DNA of 10,539 bases, taken from the NCBI GenBank assembly GCA_031280335.1, contig JAITGZ010000025.1, positions 1 through 10,539 on the forward strand. Direction: 5' to 3'. The notes under the pieces were generated by a model. The model was not told where the DNA came from, searched no databases, and saw only the letters and a program-made list of their open reading frames with translations. Every line of letters starts with the position of its first letter. The first letter of the stretch is position 1. The position numbers and the translations under genes are program-made. Source of the stretch: Deltaproteobacteria bacterium (lineage in GTDB: Bacteria > Desulfobacterota > Desulfovibrionia > Desulfovibrionales > Desulfovibrionaceae). Below, piece by piece: positions 1-5,990 of the stretch.

Positions 1-464
1 ACCGGGGGCGGCTCATTGTTGCCGGGGACGGAAGGCATAGCCGTTAACTGCGGGCCATCGTCATCCAGGCTGCGGCCGCCGTTTTGAAGGATAAAGGCGG
101 TTTCCGCGTCCAGGGATTCAATGCCGCCAATCAGGCTGCCCGCGCGGTCATCATAATTGTTCATGCCCCCGGAGAGTATCTCCTCAGAGGCGGTAATCAG
201 TTCCGGCGCCAGGTTGGACAGAAAAGCCTGTCCGCTTAGCTCAACATCGCCAGCCACTATGCTTAAATCGGAAAAAGCGAAAAAATCACGCAAGATCAGG
301 GATGAGCCGTTTTCAAAAGATATCTCCAGATCCACCCCGTTTCTGGAAAGGTCCATATTGGTATCATTGATAGAGAAATCAAAGATGATCTGACCGCCGG
401 TACTCAACAAATCAACCACATGCCTGCCGGCTGCGGGAACGGAAATACGAACATCATGCGCCAT
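1..464 (-). CDS. N-terminus of a large repeat-type surface/secreted adhesin (partial)
   Basis: The minus-strand frame starts at ATG 462-464 and stays open for about 154 codons to the window edge. An AAGGAGT ribosome binding site lies 6 bases upstream (471-477). The first ~60 residues include HVVDLLSTGGQIIFDFSI (15-32), GVDLEISFENG (43-53) and LILRDFF (56-62). This beta-rich pattern, a hydrophobic strand then 'G-DL-I-F-NG--I-L-DFF', resembles the N-terminal prefix of BapA/LapA-like giant adhesins exported by type I secretion. A Gly/Asp-rich linker (GGMNNYDDRAGSLIGGIESL) and a Pro/Asn-rich tail follow, as expected before Ig-like or VCBS repeats. No Sec signal peptide is seen, which fits a C-terminal type I secretion signal. 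The body of the protein is outside the window, so the repeats and export signal are inferred. The gene is divergent from modBC and faces a long AT-rich leader. Confidence 0.62.
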   Translation of the reverse strand, partial: MAHDVRISVPAAGRHVVDLLSTGGQIIFDFSINDTNMDLSRNGVDLEISFENGSSLILRDFFAFSDLSIVAGDVELSGQAFLSNLAPELITASEEILSGGMNNYDDRAGSLIGGIESLDAETAFILQNGGRSLDDDGPQLTAMPSVPGNNEPPP

Positions 465-589
465 TACAATACTCCTTGTGTGTCTGCGTTAACTGGAAAA
501 AATCTGAAATAAATGGAACAAAAACAATGCCTTAAAATGAGATGATCCAGAAACCGAAAGAAGAAACCCATGTTTTAAAAAAACCAGTA

Positions 590-620
590 ATTATGACTAT
601 ATAATTAGACAACTTGTCAA
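590..620 (-). promoter_or_regulatory. Candidate promoter with overlapping dyad for the adhesin gene
   Basis: On the minus strand a perfect TTGACA (plus-strand 615-620) is followed 19 bases later by CATAAT (plus-strand 590-595). The spacing is longer than the ideal 17. The -35 box overlaps a perfect dyad, GACAA-C-TTGTC at 608-618, which could be an operator. Transcription from here would give an untranslated leader of roughly 120 bases before the adhesin start. It is a candidate only: the region is AT-rich and chance matches are common. Confidence 0.3.
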
Positions 621-645
621 AACACCCAATTTTACCGCGCTAAAA

Positions 646-690
646 AATCTGATTTTTTTAGAATAAAATCTTATTTAACCATAAAAATAG
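646..690. repeat. Degenerate 45-bp direct repeat, copy A
   Basis: Copy A begins AATCTGATTTT and ends AAAATAG, with CTTATTTAA in the middle. Copy B at 883-927 has the same order of blocks and the same total length, allowing a one-base shift around the middle block. The two lie about 240 bases apart in the same orientation inside the AT-rich spacer. Function is unknown; they could be regulator sites or decayed mobile DNA. Confidence 0.5.
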
Positions 691-882
691 TCATTGTAAA
701 GGGTGTATCCCGCATTTTTATCTAAACAAATCAGAAAAGTCCGGAACAATTGGAAACAAGGTGATGCCTTAACTGCAAAATTAGTGCCAAGTTTTTTGAA
801 AGAGCAGATTAGACATAAAAATTAATAATATCAACAAAATAACTAGATAAGAGCACCTCGGCGAGATCGCTGAAGTAAGCAG

Positions 883-927
883 AATCTGATTTTATCGGAA
901 AAAAATTCTTATTTAAACGGAAAATAG
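883..927. repeat. Degenerate 45-bp direct repeat, copy B
   Basis: This is the second copy of the repeat at 646-690. The first 11 bases are identical (AATCTGATTTT), and the blocks AAAAT, CTTATTTAA and AAAATAG are shared, with substitutions between them. It lies directly after a short GC-richer island at 851-889 and about 120 bases before modB. Confidence 0.5.
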
Positions 928-963
928 GCGGGGGAAAAACCGCCTTTACTCCCGCCACCCAGT

Positions 964-991
964 AGTCACCATTTTGTCGCAAAGCGTGACT
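964..991. promoter_or_regulatory. AGTCAC-N16-GTGACT dyad upstream of modB
   Basis: A perfect 6-bp inverted repeat (964-969 and 986-991) lies 60 bases before modB. The spacing fits a dimeric regulator or a loose RNA hairpin. It does not match the E. coli ModE operator, and I do not assign a regulator. Confidence 0.25.
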
Positions 992-1050
992 GTCTTGTTT
1001 TTATCTTTTTCTTGCAGCATGATATTCAAGCGTAAATCATCCGGAGAATT

Positions 1051-1758
1051 ATGGAGCATATGCCCGATTACGCCCTTATGAGCTGCGTCCTGCTCACGCT
1101 CAAGGTGGCCGGACTTGCCACAGCCGTTTCCACCTGCCTGGGTCTTGGACTGGCCTGGCTTATGACCTGCGGCCCGGCCTCAGACGGAACATCCCCAGCC
1201 AAAAGCATAATAGACGCGCTCTGCGCCCTGCCGCTGGTACTGCCGCCTACGGTCATAGGCTATTGCCTGATTCTGCTGGTGGGGCGCCGGGGGTTTCTCG
1301 GACCTCTTCTGGCCGGGCTGGACATTCAGTTGATCTTTTCCTGGAAGGGGGCGGTGGTGGCGGCCACGGTGGTGGTTTTTCCCCTGACCTACAGGGCCTC
1401 CAAAGCCGCCCTGGAATCAGTGGATCATAATATGGAAAACGCGGCCCGCACCCTGGGCGCGTCCGAATGGGAAGTTTTTTATAAGGTTTCCATGCCCCTG
1501 GCCTGGCGGAGTATCGCTGCCGGCGTCAGTCTGGCCTTTGCCCGGGGCATGGGCGAATTCGGGGCTACCATGATGATCGCGGGCAATCTGCCGGGCAAAA
1601 CCCAGACCCTCTCTCTGGCCATCTATGCCGCTTTTCAGGCGGGCGACGACTCCAGGGCCCTGTTGCTCGTGCTGCTCACCTCCTTCCTCTGCGCCTCGCT
1701 GCTCATTTTGGCTGAATTCCTGACCGGCAGGCGCTTTTCCCGGAACATGCGCACATGA
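1051..1758 (+). CDS. modB: Molybdate/tungstate-type ABC transporter permease ModB
   Basis: This 235-aa inner-membrane permease would form the channel for oxyanion import, as a dimer with two ModC ATPases. About five to six hydrophobic segments are visible. Family signatures include PLVLPPTVIGY (61-71), GRRGFLG (78-84), FSWKGAVVAA (96-105), and the cytoplasmic EAA-type loop that contacts the ATPase, AARTLGASEWEVFYKVSMPL (131-150). ARGMGEFGATMM (164-175) follows. Length and motif order match E. coli ModB (229 aa). GGAG at 1043-1046 sits only 4 bases before the chosen ATG; the in-frame Met4 at 1060 is a possible alternative. The gene overlaps modC by ATGA. No periplasmic binding protein (modA) gene is in the window. 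Molybdate versus tungstate cannot be decided from the permease alone. Confidence 0.9.
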   Translation: MEHMPDYALMSCVLLTLKVAGLATAVSTCLGLGLAWLMTCGPASDGTSPAKSIIDALCALPLVLPPTVIGYCLILLVGRRGFLGPLLAGLDIQLIFSWKGAVVAATVVVFPLTYRASKAALESVDHNMENAARTLGASEWEVFYKVSMPLAWRSIAAGVSLAFARGMGEFGATMMIAGNLPGKTQTLSLAIYAAFQAGDDSRALLLVLLTSFLCASLLILAEFLTGRRFSRNMRT

Positions 1759-2498
1759 TCGACATCCGTTTCGAACATATCTTTCCCCATCACCTGGGCG
1801 GCTTCGGGCTGCGAATATCCCTCCATTCCGCGCAGCGCCGTCTGGCCTTTTTCGGCGCTTCCGGTTCAGGCAAGACCCTCACCCTGCAGGCTGTGGCCGG
1901 ATTGTTCATGCCTGAAAACGGCTTCATCCGCATTGGCGACCGGGTGCTTTACGACAGCTCGCGCAGACTCTGCCTGCCCGCCAGAGAGCGCAACCTGGGC
2001 TATCTCTTCCAGAATTACGCCATTTTTCCGCACCTCACCGTGCGTCAAAATATTGAATTTTCCCTGAAAACCCGCAGGCATGCCCGCCGGGGCATCAAGG
2101 CCGGAGAAAGGGCGGATGAACTGCTGCACAGCTTTGAACTGGCGGGACTGGCGGATAACTACCCGGACAGGATCTCCGGCGGACAGAAACAACGGGTGGC
2201 CCTGGCCCGGGCCCTGGCCGGAGAGCCGGAATTACTGCTGCTGGACGAGCCATTTTCAGCCCTGGACCCCCAACTGCGCGGCAGGGTGCGCACCCAGTGC
2301 GCGCAGCTGCTTTCCCGTTTCGCCATCCCCAGCATCATCATCACCCACGACCCGGAAGACGTCTCCGACTTTGCCGATGCCGTCATCTTCTACGAAAATG
2401 GCCGTAACAGCCCTTGCTATGCCCTGGATGAACTTAAGCGGAACGCGGCCGCAGACGACCCCCACGAATTTATGCGCCCGCCTGCGCCCTTTGGATAG
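1755..2498 (+). CDS. modC: ABC transporter ATP-binding protein ModC, short form without TOBE domain
   Basis: This 247-aa ATPase would drive oxyanion uptake through ModB. All nucleotide-binding motifs are present: Walker A GASGSGKT (34-41), Q-loop YLFQNYAIFPHLTV (83-96, Gln86), signature ISGGQKQR (140-147), Walker B LLLLDEP (160-166), D-loop SALD (168-171) and switch His198 in IITHDPED. The start codon lies in an ATGA overlap with the modB stop, so translation is probably coupled. Typical ModC proteins are about 350 aa and carry a C-terminal TOBE/MOP domain that binds oxyanion. Here the protein ends about 50 residues after the switch histidine, so that domain is absent. The terminal tail (YALDELKRNAAADDPHEFM) shows no sign of a frameshift. 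The oxyanion assignment rests mainly on the ModB partner. Confidence 0.85.
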   Translation: MIDIRFEHIFPHHLGGFGLRISLHSAQRRLAFFGASGSGKTLTLQAVAGLFMPENGFIRIGDRVLYDSSRRLCLPARERNLGYLFQNYAIFPHLTVRQNIEFSLKTRRHARRGIKAGERADELLHSFELAGLADNYPDRISGGQKQRVALARALAGEPELLLLDEPFSALDPQLRGRVRTQCAQLLSRFAIPSIIITHDPEDVSDFADAVIFYENGRNSPCYALDELKRNAAADDPHEFMRPPAPFG

Positions 2499-2511
2499 AG
2501 CTGTTTAGGGT

Positions 2512-2530
2512 ATCGCGCCAAAGCGATTTT
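2512..2530 (+). terminator. Weak hairpin-plus-T terminator after modC
   Basis: A 5-bp stem ATCGC/GCGAT (2512-2516, 2523-2527) with a 6-base loop is followed by TTTTATT. It lies 13 bases after the modC stop, at the junction with the convergent glycosyltransferase gene. The stem is short, so efficiency is uncertain. Confidence 0.35.
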
Positions 2531-3317
2531 ATTCTGATTTTGCTCCGGGCCTATTGCGGCCGTGCATCTCCCATAAAAAAGCGTATTTCATATAGGAGTA
2601 AACCGCTGAGCTGACGGCGGCCAGCAGCCCCGGCACACCGTCCATAAAGGCGCGGCGCAGGATGTAGCTTCTGAAGAAAGCGAAGGGAGGTTTGAACAGG
2701 AGGGAAAACCAGCCGGATCTGCGCCCGTTTTTGTAGTGGGTGGCCGCGATCTGCCGGGCGAAGTTCTGGGTCTGGGCCATGTGCGCGCCAAAATCCTTGT
2801 AAGAATAATGCAGCAGATCCCCGGCGCAGCGCTCCACTCGGCCATTCACCTTGAGTACAGGGTGGGGGTTGTTGCCCTCACAGTGCAGCCCGCACGCACG
2901 CCTGGCAAGACGCAGCTTGTGATCCGGCTGCCAGGCGTATTTTAAAAGACGCCCCAGGTAAAAAGAGCGCCGATTCAGCAAGTAGCCCGCCGCCGGAGCG
3001 GGCAGTTCCAGCACCCGACGGACGGAGTCCAGCAGTTCCGGGCTGACCTCCTCATCGCAGTCCAGGCAGAGGACCCATTCCCCCCGGCATTTTTCCAGAC
3101 AGGAATTGGTCTGATCTATATAGCCCTTCCACTCCTCCCTGAACACCCTGGCCCCCAACTCTTCGGCTATGACCACGGTCTTGTCTGTGGAAAAAGAATC
3201 CACCAGCACAATCTCATCCGCCACGGGCAGCACGGACTCCAGGGCACGGCGTATATTGGCCTCTTCATTGAAAGACATCACGGCTACGGAAAGTTTCATA
3301 TCAAACCCGCTCTTCAT
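2529..3317 (-). CDS. Family 2 glycosyltransferase, WaaE/KdtX-like (LPS core or surface glycan)
   Basis: This 262-aa GT-A fold enzyme is likely to transfer a sugar from a nucleotide-sugar donor onto the LPS core or a related glycan on the cytoplasmic face of the inner membrane. The N-terminus has the GT2 nucleotide-binding pattern: LSVAVMSFNEEANI (9-22), VADEIVLVDSFSTDKT (32-47), and a metal-binding DxD as LDCDEEV (Asp86, Asp88). The block YLGRLLKYAWQPDHKLRLARR (120-140) and a hydrophobic C-terminus (about 225-252, DGVPGLLAAVSSAVYSYMKYAFLWEM) are typical of the WaaE subgroup. The start at 3317 is chosen because AAGGA lies 7 bases upstream; Met7 is an alternative and starts closer to the conserved domain. 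The gene stands alone, convergent with modC. A short dyad (GGTCT-G-AGACC, 3333-3343) lies just upstream and may be regulatory. Acceptor and donor are not predictable from sequence. Confidence 0.82.
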   Translation of the reverse strand: MKSGFDMKLSVAVMSFNEEANIRRALESVLPVADEIVLVDSFSTDKTVVIAEELGARVFREEWKGYIDQTNSCLEKCRGEWVLCLDCDEEVSPELLDSVRRVLELPAPAAGYLLNRRSFYLGRLLKYAWQPDHKLRLARRACGLHCEGNNPHPVLKVNGRVERCAGDLLHYSYKDFGAHMAQTQNFARQIAATHYKNGRRSGWFSLLFKPPFAFFRSYILRRAFMDGVPGLLAAVSSAVYSYMKYAFLWEMHGRNRPGAKSE

Positions 3318-3370
3318 CTTCTATTCCTTTGTGGTCTGAGACCCCGGCCGTAAGATCGGATATAGCAAGG

Positions 3371-3480
3371 CCCCGCCCTGAAGGGCGGGGTTTCCTGCCG
3401 GGCGGAAGCTTGGCCTTAGGACGCAAACCCCGGCGGGGCGCAAGACGTGAAGCCCTGAAGGGCTTCACTACCGCATTGCT
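3371..3480. repeat. Palindromic repeat unit with two related hairpins, possible IS200/IS605-derived remnant or MITE
   Basis: Two perfect hairpins share the 12-base core GCCCTGAAGGGC but have different, self-complementary outer arms: CCCC/GGGG at 3371-3390 and TGAA/TTCA at 3448-3467. They are about 57 bases apart. A smaller hairpin, CCCC-GGC-GGGG, lies between them at 3428-3438. Positions 3448-3480 recur exactly, inverted, at 10507-10539. Read on the minus strand, hairpins of the form GCCCTTCAGGGC next to AAACCCC resemble the right ends of IS200/IS605 (TnpB-type) elements. No transposase is present, so the unit could be a non-autonomous relic or a REP-like element. The family link is from memory of such ends, not from a search. 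Confidence 0.6.
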
Positions 3481-3508
3481 TGACAACCTGATCGTATCCT
3501 GACAAAAT
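3480..3508 (+). promoter_or_regulatory. Candidate sigma70 promoter for the 3594-ftsY-yicC cluster
   Basis: A perfect TTGACA at 3480-3485 is followed after 17 bases by CAAAAT (3503-3508), a 4-of-6 match to the -10 consensus. The first base of the -35 box is the last base of the palindromic repeat, so the repeat abuts the promoter. It would give a leader of about 80 bases before the first gene. Position and direction fit, but the -10 box is weak. Confidence 0.4.
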
Positions 3509-3593
3509 AAATTCAGTCCTAAATTGACGCAGGCACCCAATCTGCCTCATAAATTCCATTTTTTCAAGTCCGGCTTCGGCCTCAGGTAAGAGC

Positions 3594-3782
3594 ATGTCCA
3601 AACCCAAAGAACTCGCCTCGGCGGATTACATAGCGCGCGGCATACTAAGCGGCGGCGCTCTGGGTGTTTTTTCCGCTCTTTTCGGCTTCACCCGCAGCAT
3701 TTTCTGGAGCTGCGGCCTGGGCATGCTGGCCGGTTTTATGGCCGGGATCACCCTGGCCTTGCGGCGCGGACGCCCAACCTGA
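3594..3782 (+). CDS. Small two-helix membrane protein of unknown function upstream of ftsY
   Basis: This 62-aa hypothetical protein begins with a polar, Lys/Glu-containing stretch (1-12). Two hydrophobic segments follow, at about 13-32 and 36-56, both rich in Gly and small residues (GILSGGALGVFSALFG; GLGMLAGFMAG). A basic tail, RRGRPT, suggests that both ends face the cytoplasm. Start ATG 3594 has an AGG-type site (CAGGTAAG, 3583-3590) 7 bases upstream of the start region. The stop lies 10 bases before the ftsY start, so the two are likely co-transcribed and perhaps coupled. I do not recognise the family. The Gly-zipper-like helices could mediate helix packing. That this frame is real, rather than an N-terminal extension of ftsY in another frame, is supported by its own start site and its membrane-like composition. 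Confidence 0.65.
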   Translation: MSKPKELASADYIARGILSGGALGVFSALFGFTRSIFWSCGLGMLAGFMAGITLALRRGRPT

Positions 3783-3792
3783 GCAACGCCGC

Positions 3793-4863
3793 ATGGATAT
3801 TTTCTCTTCCATAAAAGGACTGCTGCGCCCGGAGCAGACCGCCGCTGCGGGTTCCCCTGAACAAAAACGGCACGATGCGCTTGAAAAAGCCGCCGCCCTT
3901 GATCCGCCTGTGGACGCTGCCGGGGAAGAAGATATCCAAAAACGCTTCCGCTTTAAATTGGGGCAAAGCCTGGCCGCCACCAGGGCGCGCCTGGGGCAGG
4001 GGCTTGGTTCCCTCTTTCAGCCGAGCCGATCCCTGGATGCGCGTTTTTGGGAAGAACTGGAAGAAACCCTTATTCTGGGCGATGTGGGCTGCGAAGCCGC
4101 CGGACTTTTGGCCGAACGGTTGCGTAAGCGCGCCGCCAAGGATAAAAGCTGCGGCCCCGCCGGTCTGCGCGCACTGTTGGCCGATGAAATCGCCGCTGTG
4201 TTCAGTGTGGAATGCCCCCCACGCGCTGCGGTTGTGCCGGAAGTCATCATGCTCTCCGGTGTGAACGGCGCGGGCAAGACCACCACTGCGGCCAAACTGG
4301 CCCGTCTTTATATCCTGCAAGGCAAAAAAACCCTCATTGCCGCAGCCGATACCTTTCGGGCTGCGGCAGTGGAGCAGCTTGAGCTATGGGCCGGGCGCGC
4401 CGGGGCGGATTTTTACGCCCGCCCCGCCGGCGGCGACCCCGCCGCTGTGGCGTATGAGGCAGCGGAAAAGGCCGTTAAGGAGGGTTACGATCTTCTGCTG
4501 GTGGATACGGCCGGACGTCTGCAAACCAATGCCAATCTCATGGACGAACTGGCCAAAATCCGGCGTGTGCTGGGCAAATCCCTCCCCGGCGCGCCCCACC
4601 GTTCCATTTTGGTGCTGGACGCCAACACCGGGCAGAACGCCCTTTCCCAGGTCAAACTCTTCCGCGATGGCGGCGGGGTGAATGAAATCATCCTGACCAA
4701 GCTGGACGGCACGGCCAAGGGCGGCGTGGCCGTGGCCGTAACCCTGCTCCACCGGCTGCCCGTCAGCTACATCGGCCTGGGGGAAAAAATGGAAGACCTG
4801 CGCCCCTTTGACGCGCGCGCCTTTGCCTCCGCCCTGCTGGGGGAAGAGGATTTGAAGGAATAG
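3793..4863 (+). CDS. ftsY: Signal recognition particle receptor GTPase FtsY
   Basis: FtsY is the membrane-associated SRP receptor that docks Ffh-ribosome complexes at the Sec translocon. The 356-aa protein contains an N domain (about 80-145, including FWEELEETLILGDVG) and a G domain with all SRP-GTPase motifs: G1 GVNGAGKTT (156-164), DTFRAAA (186-192), G3 DTAGR (238-242), LDANTGQN (275-282), G4 TKLDG (302-306), TAKGG (307-311) and the closing YIGLGEKMEDLRPFD (326-340). The start at 3793 (MDIFSSIKGLL) is chosen because it gives the short amphipathic N-terminus typical of FtsY. The longer in-frame Met at 3664 lies inside the upstream gene. No strong ribosome binding site precedes 3793, which suits coupling to the upstream stop at 3782. 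The acidic A domain is short, about 70 residues, compared with E. coli. Confidence 0.95.
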   Translation: MDIFSSIKGLLRPEQTAAAGSPEQKRHDALEKAAALDPPVDAAGEEDIQKRFRFKLGQSLAATRARLGQGLGSLFQPSRSLDARFWEELEETLILGDVGCEAAGLLAERLRKRAAKDKSCGPAGLRALLADEIAAVFSVECPPRAAVVPEVIMLSGVNGAGKTTTAAKLARLYILQGKKTLIAAADTFRAAAVEQLELWAGRAGADFYARPAGGDPAAVAYEAAEKAVKEGYDLLLVDTAGRLQTNANLMDELAKIRRVLGKSLPGAPHRSILVLDANTGQNALSQVKLFRDGGGVNEIILTKLDGTAKGGVAVAVTLLHRLPVSYIGLGEKMEDLRPFDARAFASALLGEEDLKE

Positions 4864-4890
4864 GCGACATCCCCCAAAAGCGTATCAAAT

Positions 4891-5064
4891 ATGAAACACC
4901 GGCATAAAATAATAATCCTGTTGGGCCTGCTCTCTTTCACCTCCATTACCGCCATCATGGCAGATATGGAAGGCAAACTGAAATACGGCGGCCTCTTCTG
5001 TCTGATTATGGTGTGCCTGGCCCTGGCCAAAATATTCATCCGCAACAAATCGGGGGATGCGTAA
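4891..5064 (+). CDS. 57-aa two-helix small membrane protein between ftsY and yicC
   Basis: An open frame runs from ATG 4891 to TAA 5062-5064. The product starts with a basic stretch (MKHRHK), has a hydrophobic segment at 7-24 (IIILLGLLSFTSITAIMA), a short charged turn (DMEGKLKYG, 25-33), a second hydrophobic segment at 34-50 (GLFCLIMVCLALAKIFI), and a short polar tail (RNKSGDA). This is a hairpin membrane topology with both ends probably cytoplasmic. It fills the gap between the ftsY stop (27 bases upstream) and yicC (starting 1 base after its stop), which is good evidence that it is a real operon member. There is no clear Shine-Dalgarno sequence before the ATG. The end of its coding sequence carries the GGGGGA site for yicC. 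I do not recognise a family and assign no function. Confidence 0.65.
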   Translation: MKHRHKIIILLGLLSFTSITAIMADMEGKLKYGGLFCLIMVCLALAKIFIRNKSGDA

Positions 5065-5065
5065 T

Positions 5066-5944
5066 ATGCTGCGCAGTATGACCGGTTTTGGACGCTACTA
5101 TATTGAAGATGCCGAATTTACCCAAACTTGGGAGATACGCAGCGTAAACAGCCGCTATCTGGATCTGCGCTGGCATCTGCCGCAGACGGCGCGCAGTCTG
5201 GAAGCGCCCTTTGAAAAAATAGTCCGCCGTCATACCACACGGGGCAGGGTGGAGATAAGCCTGAACCTGCAATTTTCATCCCAGGCGGAAAGCGGCGGCT
5301 TCAACCGGGCCAAAGCAGAAACCATGCTGAAGGCCATAAAGGACCTGGCCCGGCGCGAGGGCGTGGATTGGCAGCCTGACTACAGCCCCCTGCTGGGCGT
5401 TGCCCACTTGTGGGATGAACACGACCTGGATCCGGAGATGGAACTGGACGCGGCCCTCTCGCACGGGTTGGAACTGGCCCTGCGGGACTGGAATGAATCC
5501 AGAGCCGCCGAGGCCAGGTCCCTGGAGCAGGACCTGGCCTCACGCATTCTGCGCATGGAGGAATGGAGCAAAAATATTGAGGAGTACGCCCCGGCGCTCA
5601 AGGCGGAGCGCATCACCCTGCTGCGCGAACGCCTGGCCCAGATCCTGGCCGAACAGGGGCTGGATATGGATGAAAGCCGCCTCGCGCAGGAGGTGGTCAT
5701 CCTGGCTGACCGCCTGGATGTGAGCGAAGAAATCATCCGTCTGCGCACCCACCTGGAGCGCCTGCGCGAACTGCTGGAGAGCGGCCAGGATGCGGGACGC
5801 CGCCTGGACTTTACCTTGCAGGAATGTTTTCGCGAGATCAACACCTGCGGCAATAAAATTCAGGACGCCCAAATCTCCCGCCTGGTGGTGGATTTTAAAA
5901 ACGAACTGGAAAAATGCCGCGAACAGGCGCAAAATATAGAATAG
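5066..5944 (+). CDS. yicC: YicC family endoribonuclease/stress protein
   Basis: YicC proteins are conserved cytoplasmic proteins; E. coli YicC has been reported to act as an endoribonuclease affecting small-RNA stability. The 292-aa product has the diagnostic N-terminus LRSMTGFGR (2-10), the YicC N-terminal block (WEIRSVNSRYLDLRWHLP, about 22-39; RGRVEISLNL), and the C-terminal DUF1732 block with ADRLDVSEEIIRLRTHLE, GRRLDFTLQECFREINT, and NKIQDAQISRLVVDFKNELE leading to the usual QAQNIE end. Start 5066 is preferred over the in-frame ATG at 5057 because GGGGGA (5052-5057) lies 8 bases upstream and family members normally begin two or three residues before SMTGFG. The middle is strongly charged and helical, consistent with a coiled-coil-like region. 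Often gmk lies next to yicC, but here a spacer and an unrelated ATPase follow. Confidence 0.93.
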   Translation: MLRSMTGFGRYYIEDAEFTQTWEIRSVNSRYLDLRWHLPQTARSLEAPFEKIVRRHTTRGRVEISLNLQFSSQAESGGFNRAKAETMLKAIKDLARREGVDWQPDYSPLLGVAHLWDEHDLDPEMELDAALSHGLELALRDWNESRAAEARSLEQDLASRILRMEEWSKNIEEYAPALKAERITLLRERLAQILAEQGLDMDESRLAQEVVILADRLDVSEEIIRLRTHLERLRELLESGQDAGRRLDFTLQECFREINTCGNKIQDAQISRLVVDFKNELEKCREQAQNIE

Positions 5945-5990
5945 GGCCAGCCCACAGGCGTGTTGGCGCGAACCGCCCACAGCCCTGTGC

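Larger units (their letters stand above)
465..1050. other. AT-rich intergenic spacer between divergent adhesin gene and modB
   Basis: This stretch of nearly 600 bases has no credible gene: plus-strand ATGs reach stops within a few codons. It is much richer in A+T than the flanking genes, with many A and T runs. It holds a candidate minus-strand promoter with an overlapping dyad (590-620), a degenerate direct repeat (646-690 and 883-927), a GC-richer island that reads like a gene tail (851-889), and a dyad at 964-991 before modB. I see no clear sigma70 promoter for modB; GATATT at 1021-1026 is a weak -10 possibility without a good -35 partner. Confidence 0.6.

Noticed and set aside
157..393. 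A 78-codon plus-strand frame opposite the adhesin start
   Set aside because: The minus strand has the better ribosome binding site, an open frame to the window edge and adhesin-like sequence; the plus frame has no such support.
2080..2508. A 142-codon plus-strand frame within modC
   Set aside because: It is a Trp/Pro/Ser-rich out-of-frame reading of modC, which has complete ATPase motifs.
3371..3480. A short CRISPR-like array, because two similar palindromes are spaced by about 57 bases
   Set aside because: There are only two units, the arms differ, the spacing is longer than usual spacers, and no cas gene is nearby.
3416..3607. A 63-codon minus-strand frame across the palindromic repeat, with a tail that might be a TnpB C-terminus
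   Set aside because: It covers the start of the 3594 gene and non-coding repeat, and no TnpB catalytic or zinc motifs are seen. Only the repeat itself is retained as a feature.
3664..3792. N-terminal extension of FtsY from an in-frame ATG at 3664
   Set aside because: The extension lies within the 62-aa membrane protein gene in another frame and is Ala/Trp/Pro-rich without FtsY similarity; MDIFSSIK at 3793 matches the usual FtsY start.
5057..5065. Start of YicC at the earlier ATG 5057
   Set aside because: The only purine-rich site (5052-5057) would overlap or touch that ATG, while it sits 8 bases from the ATG at 5066, which also gives the family's normal N-terminus.
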